From Lysinibacillus fusiformis (GTDB taxonomy: Bacteria > Bacillota > Bacilli > Bacillales_A > Planococcaceae), in contig NZ_PDFK01000003.1 in NCBI RefSeq assembly GCF_002845985.1, forward strand, positions 682,001 through 746,000: a stretch of 64,000 nt of DNA. Reading direction: 5' to 3'. The position numbers were made by a program, and so were the translations under genes. The notes beneath the pieces were generated by a model. It was not told the DNA's origin and searched no databases. It saw only the letters and a list, made by a program, of their open reading frames with translations. This document shows positions 1 through 8,102 of the stretch, one piece after another (the first letter of the stretch is position 1; each line of letters starts with the position of its first letter).

Positions 1-120
1 AGCTGTTGATTCCATTTGAAAGCCGTAGACAACACCAGGAATGTCCCCATTTTGTCGAAGCTGTGTTAATGAAGATTGTCGTCCTTTTTGACGTTTACTG
101 GCAGTTAAAACCATATTCAT
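1..120 (-). CDS. ctc: Ribosomal protein bL25 / general stress protein Ctc, N-terminal part
   Basis: The first 40 codons of a minus-strand gene run off the left edge. The peptide starts MNMVLTASKRQKGRQSS and continues into LRQNGDIPGVVYG, the N-terminal signature of bL25/Ctc, which binds 5S rRNA. The ATG at 120 has a purine-rich ribosome binding site (GAAAGGGG) about 7 nt upstream. In Bacillus, ctc is a SigB-dependent general stress gene, and a SigB-like promoter lies upstream here. The C-terminal part is outside the window. Confidence 0.85.
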   Translation of the reverse strand, partial: MNMVLTASKRQKGRQSSLTQLRQNGDIPGVVYGFQMESTA

Positions 121-183
121 CGAATATTTCCCCTTTCATGGAAACTAGTCTCATAAAAGGTTTTGCCTTTTCTGTTGTATTTT

Positions 184-209
184 ATACCTACATTGTTTGA
201 TGAAAAAAC
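184..209 (-). promoter_or_regulatory. SigB-like promoter of ctc
   Basis: On the minus strand GTTTTT is followed after 14 nt by AGGTAT, close to the SigB consensus GTTTAA-N12..15-GGGTAT. It lies about 65 nt upstream of the ctc start, matching the known SigB control of ctc in Bacillus. Confidence 0.5.
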
Positions 210-227
210 GGATGATAAACTAAAAAA

Positions 228-258
228 CACCTCCTTTGTCCAGATAGCAAAGGAAGTG
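228..258 (-). terminator. Rho-independent terminator of the HAD gene
   Basis: The stem CACTTCCTTTG / CAAAGGAGGTG (one G-T pair) has a 9-nt loop and is followed on the minus strand by TTTTTT. It sits just after the stop of the HAD hydrolase. Confidence 0.85.
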
Positions 259-267
259 CCGTATTTC

Positions 268-972
268 TTAATACAGAGCTATTTTTTTATTTAATAACCC
301 ATGTAATTCATGCAATTTTTTAATTTCATAATGCGGTTCAATGTCGCTCGTGTTTTCAACATTATGGATGTTAAACCAGCATGTATCGATCCCTGATAGT
401 AAACCACCTTTTATGTCTGACGTCAAAGAATCACCGATAATAAGCGTTTTAGCTTTATCAAAATGATCAATCCGTTCAAATACATAATCAAAAAAGGCTG
501 GCATCGGCTTTTGATAGCCCGTTTGCTCCGAAATAAAGATACCCTTAAAATATTGTGCTAAATTGGCATCCACTAATCGTTTATTTTGTGTCATCATGAT
601 GCCATTTGACACAACATATAAATGATGACTTTCGGCTAATTGAGCAATGACTTCATAAGCCCCATCCACATAATGATGTGCCTCCTGTAAATATTTTTGG
701 AACAGCGATTCAAAGTAGACGCCATCAACCTCTATCCCAAATTCTTTTAAAGCAATTGCAAATCGTGTATTATGTAGTGTATTTTTTGTTACTTCCCCAC
801 GCTCAAAAGCTCGCCACATCGTCTCATTTATCTCCTTGTAACGGGCAATCATCTCTGGCGTAGTAGCTATGTTTTCCTCTTTAAACATGCGGTCCAGCGC
901 CGCATTTTCAGCTAAATCAAAATCTAGTAACGTATCATCCACGTCAAACAATAGTGTCTCATATTTCGTCAT
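268..972 (-). CDS. HAD-family 5'-nucleotidase, YjjG/YfnB type
   Basis: A cytosolic HAD phosphatase of about 234 residues, the usual length of the YjjG/YfnB noncanonical pyrimidine nucleotidases, which remove 5'-phosphate from damaged nucleotides. Motif I is FDVDDTLLDF, with the nucleophile and acid/base aspartates. The motif III lysine is in QKPMP and motif IV is IGDSLTSDIKGG. The start is placed at the ATG at 972; a GTG four codons upstream (984) is also open. It is monocistronic, with its own terminator, and divergent from the radical SAM gene. The HAD fold is clear. The substrate is inferred from family resemblance only. Confidence 0.85.
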   Translation of the reverse strand: MTKYETLLFDVDDTLLDFDLAENAALDRMFKEENIATTPEMIARYKEINETMWRAFERGEVTKNTLHNTRFAIALKEFGIEVDGVYFESLFQKYLQEAHHYVDGAYEVIAQLAESHHLYVVSNGIMMTQNKRLVDANLAQYFKGIFISEQTGYQKPMPAFFDYVFERIDHFDKAKTLIIGDSLTSDIKGGLLSGIDTCWFNIHNVENTSDIEPHYEIKKLHELHGLLNKKIALY

Positions 973-1248
973 ATCTGTTCCCACTTTCTTCGATGCATTG
1001 TGACTATTTACTCTCTACCATGATAACGTTTTTTATAAGAAATAACAGTAAAATGTCCTATAACAGAATATTAGGACATCAATGCGCTTTAACTCTTCAA
1101 TTGCTAGCCATATGGAACGGTGAACATTTTCCTATATTGGGTAAAAAAATGTTCGTCTAGTCCTAAAATAGTCCGTTCGGTAATTTCATATTTGAAATTT
1201 TCGATGAATATGAGACAATAGAATGCTAGAAAGGAAGATGTACGAAAG

Positions 1249-2361
1249 ATGACGACCTTACAAAAAATAACACCTGTCTTTGATCCATGGGAAGCGTATT
1301 TAGATGTGGAACAGCATGGACAAATGACACTATCAAATATTGAATTTACAACTACTAATCTTTGCAACATGCGCTGCGCTCACTGTGCAGTAGGCTATAC
1401 ATTACAAAATAAAGACCCTGAGGCACTACCTATAAACTTAATTTTACAGCGCTTAGACGAGATACCTCATTTAAAAACACTCAGCATTACAGGTGGAGAA
1501 CCGATGATGAGTAAAAAGTCTGTTCAAAACTATGTATTGCCGCTTTTAAAATACGCACACGAACGAGGCGTACGGACACAAATTAACTCCAACTTAACAT
1601 TAGAGCCAGCTCGTTATGTATTGATTGCCCCTTATCTAGATGTCCTTCATATTTCTCATAACTGGGGAACGATTGATGAATTTGTAGAAACCGGCTTTGC
1701 CATGATGGAGCGCAAACCAACTTATGACCAACGTGCAGCTTTATTCCAACGCATGATTGATAATGCTAAAATGCTAGCTGAGCATGGTGTTATGGTATCT
1801 GCTGAAACGATGTTAAATAAAAAAACATTGCCTTATTTAGAGCATATCCATCATCAAATCATTGAGGAAATGAAGTGTGCGAGACATGAGGTACACCCAA
1901 TGTACCCATCAGACTTCGCAAGTGCACTTAGTTCTTTATCATTAGAAGAAACGCGTGAAGCCATTCACCATCTACTTGATATTCGTGATGAAAATACATG
2001 GATGCTATTTGGCACACTCCCATTCTACCCTTGCAGTAGGAATGAAGAGGATCAAAAGTTGCTGCACCGTCTGCGCACAGCGAAGAATGTCACAATGCGA
2101 AATGACCCAGACGGTCGTTCTCGATTAAACATCAATATTTTCACAGGCGATGTGATCGTTACAGATTTTGGTGATACACCAGCACTTGGCAATATTGTGC
2201 ATGACGAGCTACCAGCCATTTTTGATAAATGGATGACAACTGACTTAGCAAAATCACTCAACTGCCACTGTCCAGCAGTCAAATGCTTAGGGCCAAATGT
2301 TCTTGTGAAAAATATGTATTATCAAGATGCCGCATTTGTGAGTGGCTCTGCTCGCGTATAA
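1249..2361 (+). CDS. yfkAB: Radical SAM protein YfkAB
   Basis: A 370-residue radical SAM protein. C39-x3-C43-x2-C46 (in CNMRCAHC) is the site that binds the [4Fe-4S] cluster cleaving S-adenosylmethionine, and TGGEP follows in the SAM-binding region. Near the C-terminus CHCPAVKC matches the CxCx4C motif that names the YfkAB family and may hold a second metal centre. The family's substrate is not known. The start is ATG 1249 with AAAGGAAG about 11 nt upstream. The gene is divergent from the HAD gene. In B. subtilis this locus was long split into yfkA and yfkB; here it is one intact frame. Confidence 0.85.
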   Translation: MTTLQKITPVFDPWEAYLDVEQHGQMTLSNIEFTTTNLCNMRCAHCAVGYTLQNKDPEALPINLILQRLDEIPHLKTLSITGGEPMMSKKSVQNYVLPLLKYAHERGVRTQINSNLTLEPARYVLIAPYLDVLHISHNWGTIDEFVETGFAMMERKPTYDQRAALFQRMIDNAKMLAEHGVMVSAETMLNKKTLPYLEHIHHQIIEEMKCARHEVHPMYPSDFASALSSLSLEETREAIHHLLDIRDENTWMLFGTLPFYPCSRNEEDQKLLHRLRTAKNVTMRNDPDGRSRLNINIFTGDVIVTDFGDTPALGNIVHDELPAIFDKWMTTDLAKSLNCHCPAVKCLGPNVLVKNMYYQDAAFVSGSARV

Positions 2362-2514
2362 ATGTTTTCCAGTAAGTAACTTTAAATAGATAACCTCCAT
2401 ATTGACCAAAGTTTGATCCAAGAAGAGTTTCACTAAATTGCTTATTTACTTAATTTATATTTTTTATAATTTGTTCAACAAGGTATAAAAAATAATGAAT
2501 GGTCTATACTATTA

Positions 2515-2715
2515 AAGATTTCACTTCAAATCCAATGACTGGGAGGGTTAACCCGATGAGTGCGATTGATCGATAACTCAGAAGGACCATCAAAGCTGAG
2601 TAAAGTACAGTTTTCTTAGGAATATCTTAAGATCCTATACGGAAGCGAGGCAGTGTGTCATGGAGAAAAAAATGTAGTGGTAATCAGACCCGGAAATTTA
2701 TTTCCGGGTTTTTCT
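2515..2715 (+). ncRNA. Candidate structured noncoding RNA with strong terminator
   Basis: About 200 nt between yfkAB and the monooxygenase holds no convincing gene but several possible hairpins: the palindrome GGGTTAACCC (about 2548), ACTCAG/CTGAGT (about 2576-2601) and TAGGA/TCCTA, ending in a perfect 8-bp terminator stem. A possible -10 TATACT is at 2505-2510 with a poor -35. The terminator is more than 300 nt from the yfkAB stop, which favours an independent RNA over a plain 3' end. I could not match it to 6S, SRP, RNase P, tmRNA or a riboswitch class I know. Confidence 0.4.
2689..2715 (+). terminator. Rho-independent terminator
   Basis: The stem CCCGGAAA / TTTCCGGG has a TTTA loop and is followed by TTTTTCT. 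It ends the candidate RNA on the plus strand. Confidence 0.9.
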
Positions 2716-2743
2716 ATGTTGTGTGCAAGCCAATGGTCAATAA

Positions 2744-2780
2744 AAAATCACCTCGACGACTACATACACGAGGTGATTTT
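2744..2780 (-). terminator. Terminator of the LLM oxidoreductase gene
   Basis: A 12-bp perfect stem AAAATCACCTCG / CGAGGTGATTTT with a 13-nt loop, followed on the minus strand by TTATTG after the run of T. It lies just after the stop at 2798. Confidence 0.85.
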
Positions 2781-2797
2781 ATCAAGCTTTATTCGTT

Positions 2798-3790
2798 CTA
2801 TATTAATTCCTTTGCCAGGAATTTGTAGGTATTCAAACGACTTTCTAGTTCATATTGATTACAATTCAGCATGACTTCATCGAAACCATACTTCTCTTGC
2901 TCAGCGATTAAAAATGCAGCAATGTCTTTTGGTGTCCCAACAAGATTCGCCTTACGGTTATTGTCAATTGTCATTTTATCCATTTCCGACAACGGATAAT
3001 CCTTTGCTTCTTCTGGTGACATCGTTTGAATGATTTGCCCCTTCATCAGTTGAAGACGAGAGATATCAATTGGTTTTGCCAAATATTCCGCTTCTTCTAA
3101 AGTTGGTGCAACCGTTGCTGCATATGTCACAATAATTTGTGGCTTTTCCATATAATAAGAAGGCGTAAAATAGGATTTATAGGCATCAAAAATATCCTTC
3201 GACATATTGCCAGTGAAGAATTGTGCATATGAATAGCCTACTCCAAGCTGTCCAGCCTGCATAGCACTTTGTCCACTCGATCCTAGTAACCAAGCCTCTG
3301 GTAATGAAATATGAGCAGGGGCTGCGATGACTTGATCATAGACATGCTCACCTGTTTTTTGATTATTCATCAGCTTTAAAACGATTTCGAGCTTATCATA
3401 CTGTTCCGTGAAGCGTTGACGTCTTCCCTCTGCTAATGCATAAATAGCGGCATGGTCGCCACCTGGCGCTCTACCCACACCAAAATCAATCCGATTCGGT
3501 GCTAAACCAGATAATGTCTTAAATACCTCTGCTAGCTTATAAGGCGAATAATGCATCATCATAACGCCACCTGTGCCAATGCGAAGACGTTTTGTTTTCG
3601 CAGCTAAAAAAGCGGCGGTCACTTCAGGAGCTGAACTTGCTAGTGACTGACTATTGTGATGTTCAGCTAGCCACATACGATGATAGCCAAGTTCTTCACC
3701 TAGTAGTGCCAGTTGTTCTGTACGTTGGAAGGCTTCCTCTGCAGAATGACCTTTTGGAATGGGCATTTGATCTAACATACTTAATCTCAT
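2798..3790 (-). CDS. Luciferase-like (LLM class) flavin-dependent oxidoreductase
   Basis: A 330-residue TIM-barrel protein of the bacterial luciferase superfamily, using reduced FMN or F420-type flavin. Family signatures are EELGYHRMWLAEHH near residues 33-46, LRIGTGGVMMMHYSP near 70-84, and PNRIDFGVGRAPGG near 98-111, typical of the MsnO8/YwcH-like branch. The C-terminal LVGTPKDIAAFL is also standard. The substrate cannot be told from sequence, since the family includes alkanal, alkanesulfonate and many unknown monooxygenases. It stands alone with its own terminator, so context gives no pathway. Confidence 0.85.
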   Translation of the reverse strand: MRLSMLDQMPIPKGHSAEEAFQRTEQLALLGEELGYHRMWLAEHHNSQSLASSAPEVTAAFLAAKTKRLRIGTGGVMMMHYSPYKLAEVFKTLSGLAPNRIDFGVGRAPGGDHAAIYALAEGRRQRFTEQYDKLEIVLKLMNNQKTGEHVYDQVIAAPAHISLPEAWLLGSSGQSAMQAGQLGVGYSYAQFFTGNMSKDIFDAYKSYFTPSYYMEKPQIIVTYAATVAPTLEEAEYLAKPIDISRLQLMKGQIIQTMSPEEAKDYPLSEMDKMTIDNNRKANLVGTPKDIAAFLIAEQEKYGFDEVMLNCNQYELESRLNTYKFLAKELI

Positions 3791-3865
3791 TTAAAACATC
3801 CTCTCTGTCTCTAAGCTCCCCCTTTTACTGTAATACAGTTTGGATGATTTACAAAATAAAAAACC

Positions 3866-4291
3866 TTACTCATAAGCTAGTTGTTTCTTTTCCCATGTTT
3901 GATAGACCATGCCGACTAGCTTTTGTTGTTGCTGCTGGTTCAATACTACATCTTTAAATTTCATCGCCTGAAGTGAGAATTGCTGCGTTTGTTCGTTGAC
4001 AACAAATTGTAAGATAGCATGTCCTTTTTCACCTTGAAACGTAATATCACCCGATAATTCAACAACCTGCTCCCCTGTTTTTGCTTGATAATAACGCCAG
4101 TACGGTTCAAAAAAAGCATAATTAAACGCATTTCGAACTGTGACATCTGAAAAATTCTCCAAATAGCCTTCTTTTACGGTATCAATATAATCATGGTCTG
4201 TTATATCTTTTTTTGCATTAAAGACATATCCTACAAGCACTCCCATAAAAACCACACAGAGAAATACGCGTAGATGATTTCCTAAACTCAT
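3866..4291 (-). CDS. Unknown membrane-anchored protein
   Basis: A 141-residue protein that I do not recognise. Residues 8-24 form one hydrophobic segment (LRVFLCVVFMGVLVGYVF), after which the chain is hydrophilic and would lie outside the membrane. The C-terminal part is rich in Gln (QQQQQK) and contains VVNEQTQQFSLQAM, which reads like the beta strands of a small secreted domain. The ATG at 4291 has GGGGACG upstream. It follows the LLM gene on the same strand with about 75 nt between the coding regions. A cell-surface or accessory role is only a guess. Confidence 0.6.
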   Translation of the reverse strand: MSLGNHLRVFLCVVFMGVLVGYVFNAKKDITDHDYIDTVKEGYLENFSDVTVRNAFNYAFFEPYWRYYQAKTGEQVVELSGDITFQGEKGHAILQFVVNEQTQQFSLQAMKFKDVVLNQQQQQKLVGMVYQTWEKKQLAYE

Positions 4292-4506
4292 GTCATCACG
4301 TCCCCTTTACGTAAAAACACCATCATTTACATAATACATCAAAATAATGACTTCAAGTAGAAATTATTTGAATAATGTAGCAATTACATTCATTTTCTAT
4401 AAAACCTCTCCATGTACTTAAGCCCAAAAATAATCGATAGTATATTTACAGCTTATCTTCAGTTCGCTACTATCAGATTATTATGATAGAAAAGAGATGA
4501 CCTGTT

Positions 4507-5274
4507 GTGCCTTTTGAATTAGATGTAAATATTTTAATGATCTTACTTCTTTTTGGTTTTTTAGCAGCATTTATTGATTCAGTGGTGGGAGGCGGTGGCC
4601 TTATTTCTTTACCCGCCCTTATGTTTGTTGGTCTTCCACCCTCTGCTGCAGTAGCAACAAATAAATTAGCAGGTACGATGGGATCACTGACTAGCACAGT
4701 GACATTTTATCGCTCTGGCAAGCTAGATATTAAAGCCGTCTATAAGTTATTCCCCTTTGTCTTTTTCGGCTCTATGTTAGGTGCTTGGATTGTCCACTTA
4801 ATGGACCCCAGTGTTCTCAAGCCACTAATGCTGATAATGCTTGCAGCAGTGGCTATCTACACCATTTTCAAAAAAGACTGGGGAAGTATATCGAGCTATA
4901 AAACATTAACACCAAAACGTTATCTCATTTTTGTTATGGTGATCACACTAGTTGGATTTTATGATGGCTTTTTAGGTCCTGGAACAGGCTCATTTTTACT
5001 TTTTGCTTTTCTTATGGTTGGTTTTGACTTTTTACAATCAGCAGGAAATGCAAAATTTTTAAATTTTGGCAGTAATATAGCTGCCCTTCTTATGTTTATA
5101 TACTTAGGACAAATAAATTATGCTTATGGTCTACCGATGGGACTTGCACAAATTGCAGGTGCTATTGTTGGCTCTAAATTTGCGATTAAACGCGGCAGTG
5201 GCTATGTACGTAAATTATTTATCGTTGTGACCATTCTATTACTCTTGAAAAATACATATGACTATTTTTCATAA
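4507..5274 (+). CDS. TSUP-family transporter (TauE/SafE-like)
   Basis: A polytopic membrane protein of 255 residues with two related halves. Each half carries a glycine-rich signature: DSVVGGGGLISLPAL in the first and DGFLGPGTGSFLLFAF in the second, the hallmark repeats of the TSUP (TauE/SafE) family. Members export or import sulfite, sulfoacetate and other organic anions; the substrate here is unknown. The start is GTG 4507 with a weak upstream site; TTG 4504 is in frame. It is closed by a terminator and is probably monocistronic. Confidence 0.85.
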   Translation: MPFELDVNILMILLLFGFLAAFIDSVVGGGGLISLPALMFVGLPPSAAVATNKLAGTMGSLTSTVTFYRSGKLDIKAVYKLFPFVFFGSMLGAWIVHLMDPSVLKPLMLIMLAAVAIYTIFKKDWGSISSYKTLTPKRYLIFVMVITLVGFYDGFLGPGTGSFLLFAFLMVGFDFLQSAGNAKFLNFGSNIAALLMFIYLGQINYAYGLPMGLAQIAGAIVGSKFAIKRGSGYVRKLFIVVTILLLLKNTYDYFS

Positions 5275-5313
5275 TCAGCATTATGCTTATGTATGCCGAT
5301 ACTATTGAAGGAT

Positions 5314-5345
5314 AAAACTTATCTCAATCGAGGTAAGTTTTTTTC
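5314..5345 (+). terminator. Terminator of the TSUP gene
   Basis: The 12-bp stem AAAACTTATCTC / GAGGTAAGTTTT (one G-T pair) with loop AATC is followed by a T run. Confidence 0.85.
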
Positions 5346-5352
5346 TTGGATT

Positions 5353-5380
5353 AAACTTTTTCCCTCTACTCGCACGTCTA
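5353..5380 (+). promoter_or_regulatory. Possible ECF-type promoter of the sigma/anti-sigma operon
   Basis: AAACTTTT at 5353-5360 and CGTCTA at 5375-5380 resemble the AAC and CGTC cores of Bacillus ECF promoters and lie about 45 nt upstream of the sigma gene, as expected for autoregulation. The spacing between the AAC and CGTC cores is about 18 nt, slightly long, so this is tentative. Confidence 0.35.
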
Positions 5381-5421
5381 GATAGTGTATACAATTTGAC
5401 AATGTTAAAAAAGGAGCTTCT

Positions 5422-5946
5422 TTGGACATGAAAACAAGAAATGCATTTCAACATGAAGAGGTGTTTGTCCAATTCATTCGTGAACAAAAAGAGCGTTTTT
5501 ATATGCTCGCGTATAGCTATACAAAAAATGAACAGGACGCACTAGATGTTGTACAGGACAGTATCCAAAAAGCCATGCTCTCATTAGACCGACTTGAAAA
5601 TGTGACCTATATGAAAAGCTGGTTTTACAAAATAGTTGTCCGTACGGCCATTGATTTTTTGCGTAAGCATAAACGCTTACAAGTAACAGATGATGATACA
5701 TTACAATATTTAACGCCAGCTCAAGAGGATGTTTATGAGAACGTAGACTTGGAGCATGCGTTGGATGAGCTCCCACAAATGTATCGTGAGGTTGTCATTC
5801 TCCATTATTTTGAGGATTTAAAGCTCGCTGACGTAGCGAACATCCTTGATATTAAGTTGAGTACAGCCAAATCGCGTCTTTATAAAGCGTTAAAACTATT
5901 GAAAATACAATTGGAAGATGTGAAGGGAGAAACTGCACATGGATAA
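5422..5946 (+). CDS. ECF RNA polymerase sigma factor, SigV-like
   Basis: A 174-residue group IV (ECF) sigma factor. Region 2 includes YSYTKNEQDALDVVQDSIQKA, which binds core enzyme and the -10 element. Region 4 includes REVVILHYFEDLKLADVANIL followed by STAKSRLYKALK, the helix-turn-helix that reads the -35. AAGGAG ends 5 nt before TTG 5422; ATG 5428 is the alternative start. The next gene overlaps it by 8 nt and encodes an RsiV-like anti-sigma factor, so this is most likely a SigV-type module that responds to lysozyme or envelope damage. The SigV identity is inferred from the partner gene. Confidence 0.9.
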   Translation: MDMKTRNAFQHEEVFVQFIREQKERFYMLAYSYTKNEQDALDVVQDSIQKAMLSLDRLENVTYMKSWFYKIVVRTAIDFLRKHKRLQVTDDDTLQYLTPAQEDVYENVDLEHALDELPQMYREVVILHYFEDLKLADVANILDIKLSTAKSRLYKALKLLKIQLEDVKGETAHG

Positions 5947-6829
5947 AAAATTACAAAAATTAGAAAAACAATATATGGAGGTTCCTATTCCAAAGGAGCT
6001 AGACTTTGTGGTTGAAAGCGCACTAAAACAAGGTCGAAAAAAGAAAAAAAATCGCACACCACAATGGTTACTTGGATCAGCGGCTGCGGCTATGCTGTTT
6101 ACAGCTAGTTTAAATGTTAGCCCTGCAATGGCACGAACACTTTCTGAAATCCCTGTTGTTGGTAGTGTGGTGAAAGTATTAACTTGGACTGAATATGAGG
6201 TGGCAGAAGATAATTATGATGCCAACATTCAAGTTCCTTCCATTGAAAATTTAGAGAATCAAGAGCTTGCCAATGCTTTAAATGAAAAATATCGTGCAGA
6301 GGGGAAAGCCCTTTATGATAATTTTATTGCTGAGGTTGGAGATTTAAAAGCTAGTGGTGGTGGACATTTAGGTGTTGATAGCGGCTTTGAAATCAAAACA
6401 GATAATGACCAAATTTTATCGATTGGCCGTTATGTGGTGAATACGGTTGCTTCCTCTTCAACGGTCATGCAATACGATACAATCGACAAGCAAAATGAAA
6501 TTTTAATTACACTACCAATGCTCTTTAAAGATCAACAATATGTTGAGACAATTAGTGAAAATATTAAGGAACAAATGCGTACACAAATTGCAGAATCTAA
6601 TCAAGAAAAAATTTACTGGGTGAAAGGCGCAGGCCTTCCCGATGAAGAATTAATGGAAGCATTTACAACCATTAAACCAGATCAACCATTCTATATTTCA
6701 GATCAAGGGAAACTAGTGATTTCCTTCGATAAATACGAAGTAGCACCAGGCTATATGGGAGTTGTAGAATTTGAAATCCCAACAGATGTGCTAAAAGGAG
6801 ATCTAGTTAGCACGAAATATATTCACTAA
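5939..6829 (+). CDS. RsiV-like anti-sigma factor (DUF4163/DUF3298)
   Basis: A 296-residue single-pass membrane protein. Residues 1-43 are the cytosolic, Lys-rich sigma-binding part (PIPKELDFVVESALKQ is typical of RsiV relatives), one membrane segment covers about 44-64, and the rest is extracellular with the DUF4163-like and DUF3298 folds. In B. subtilis, RsiV binds lysozyme directly and is then cleaved to free SigV. The 8-nt overlap with the sigma gene gives translational coupling and balanced amounts. The architecture is seen in the sequence; the lysozyme ligand is carried over from the family. Confidence 0.85.
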   Translation: MDKKLQKLEKQYMEVPIPKELDFVVESALKQGRKKKKNRTPQWLLGSAAAAMLFTASLNVSPAMARTLSEIPVVGSVVKVLTWTEYEVAEDNYDANIQVPSIENLENQELANALNEKYRAEGKALYDNFIAEVGDLKASGGGHLGVDSGFEIKTDNDQILSIGRYVVNTVASSSTVMQYDTIDKQNEILITLPMLFKDQQYVETISENIKEQMRTQIAESNQEKIYWVKGAGLPDEELMEAFTTIKPDQPFYISDQGKLVISFDKYEVAPGYMGVVEFEIPTDVLKGDLVSTKYIH

Positions 6830-6850
6830 TTGAGCTTACTATTCATAGGA

Positions 6851-6891
6851 CGAGGTATTTGACGATTGAATCATCAAATACCTCGTTTTTT
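6851..6891 (+). terminator. Terminator of the sigma/anti-sigma operon
   Basis: The perfect 12-bp stem CGAGGTATTTGA / TCAAATACCTCG with an 11-nt loop is followed by TTTTTT. Confidence 0.92.
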
Positions 6892-6977
6892 CATGAGGTC
6901 ATGCCATTTTTTGCTTATAAAAATGACTTTTTTTGTCTAAGCTAGTATGTATCAATCAATGTTAGAGGGTTTTCATC

Positions 6978-8102
6978 ATGAAAGGTGTAGGATCAATCAG
7001 TATTTTACATGTCATCTTCCTATCTATGACTGTTATTGGCTTAAAAAATCATGTAACGATTATTCCCCCGCTGTTAGATGTAGCCAAAAGAGATGGTTGG
7101 CTATCGGTTTTACTTGCTGGAGGAGTCATTTTCTTTTGGCTATTTCTATTAGTATATATTCAATCGAAGTCTAAACAGGAACCCATTCGAGACTGGTTAA
7201 ACGAAAAAATCGGAAACATTGGCTCTTCTATTGTCATTTATACAATTGTCATTTTTATAATGATTATTACAGCTTTTACGATGGTTGAAACCTTGCAATG
7301 GGTTAACACAACATTTTTACCGCAAACGCCCGTTATCATCCTATTATTTATCTATACCATTTTGTGTATTCTTCTGGTGACGACGAGCTTGCAGACAATT
7401 GTGATTTTAAATGTCTTTGTGTTATTCGGAGTTGTGGTGTTTGGCTTTTTTGTTGCCTTTACCAATCTACAAGTAAAAGACTATGATTTATTACGACCGT
7501 TTTTTGAACATGGTTTCCAGCCCGTTTTTCGAGGCATGATTTTCCCAGCATCAGGGTTCATAGAGCTTTTAATGCTACTATTTTTACAACATCAATTTAA
7601 AGAACGAATTCGGTGGTATCACTTTGTCATTATGCTATCGATCTTAGTGGGACTCACATTAGGGCCATTAATTGGAGCCATTACCGAATTTGGACCAAGT
7701 GAAGCGGCTAAACAACGCTATCCTGCCTATGAAGAATGGGGTTTAGTGACAATCGGGCGCTATATTGAACATCTAGACTTTTTCTCTATTTACCAATGGC
7801 TAACAGGGACCTTTATTCGCGTTAGCTTCCTTTTGTATATCGTGGCAGATTTATTAAAAATGACCGGCAATCCGAAGCGAATATGGCAAATGCTTGCTCC
7901 TCCCTTCTTTATACTTTGCTTGCCACTCATTATGTTAAATGAAAATTTATTTTTAAAGGTAAAAGGAAATTATATCCTAACTTCTACGTTTATCTTTTTC
8001 TTTGCCCTGTCAATTTTTTTCGTAATCGTAGCTTTCTTGTCGGATAAATCTTCTAAAAAGGGGAAAACTGAAAAACAAGACATGAAAAGTGGTGAATCGT
8101 AA
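6978..8102 (+). CDS. Spore germination permease subunit, GerAB family
   Basis: A 374-residue membrane protein with about ten hydrophobic segments, of the GerAB/GerBB family. These are APC-type, permease-like subunits of nutrient germinant receptors in the inner membrane of the spore, and are thought to bind the germinant. Family marks are the N-terminal helix with HVIFLSMTVIG and the later FPASGFIELLMLL. The ATG at 6978 has GAGGG upstream. The gene is followed, with a 1-nt overlap (TAATG), by a GerA-type subunit. This B-then-A order is the reverse of the common gerA-gerB-gerC order, and no gerC lipoprotein gene is present. Confidence 0.85.
   Translation: MKGVGSISILHVIFLSMTVIGLKNHVTIIPPLLDVAKRDGWLSVLLAGGVIFFWLFLLVYIQSKSKQEPIRDWLNEKIGNIGSSIVIYTIVIFIMIITAFTMVETLQWVNTTFLPQTPVIILLFIYTILCILLVTTSLQTIVILNVFVLFGVVVFGFFVAFTNLQVKDYDLLRPFFEHGFQPVFRGMIFPASGFIELLMLLFLQHQFKERIRWYHFVIMLSILVGLTLGPLIGAITEFGPSEAAKQRYPAYEEWGLVTIGRYIEHLDFFSIYQWLTGTFIRVSFLLYIVADLLKMTGNPKRIWQMLAPPFFILCLPLIMLNENLFLKVKGNYILTSTFIFFFALSIFFVIVAFLSDKSSKKGKTEKQDMKSGES

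Noticed and set aside
1104-1370. 88-codon minus-strand frame overlapping the start of yfkAB
   Set aside because: It is antisense to a well-supported gene and has no family features.
2515-2715. Known riboswitch, 6S or SRP RNA
   Set aside because: None of the conserved core sequences that I know for those classes is present.
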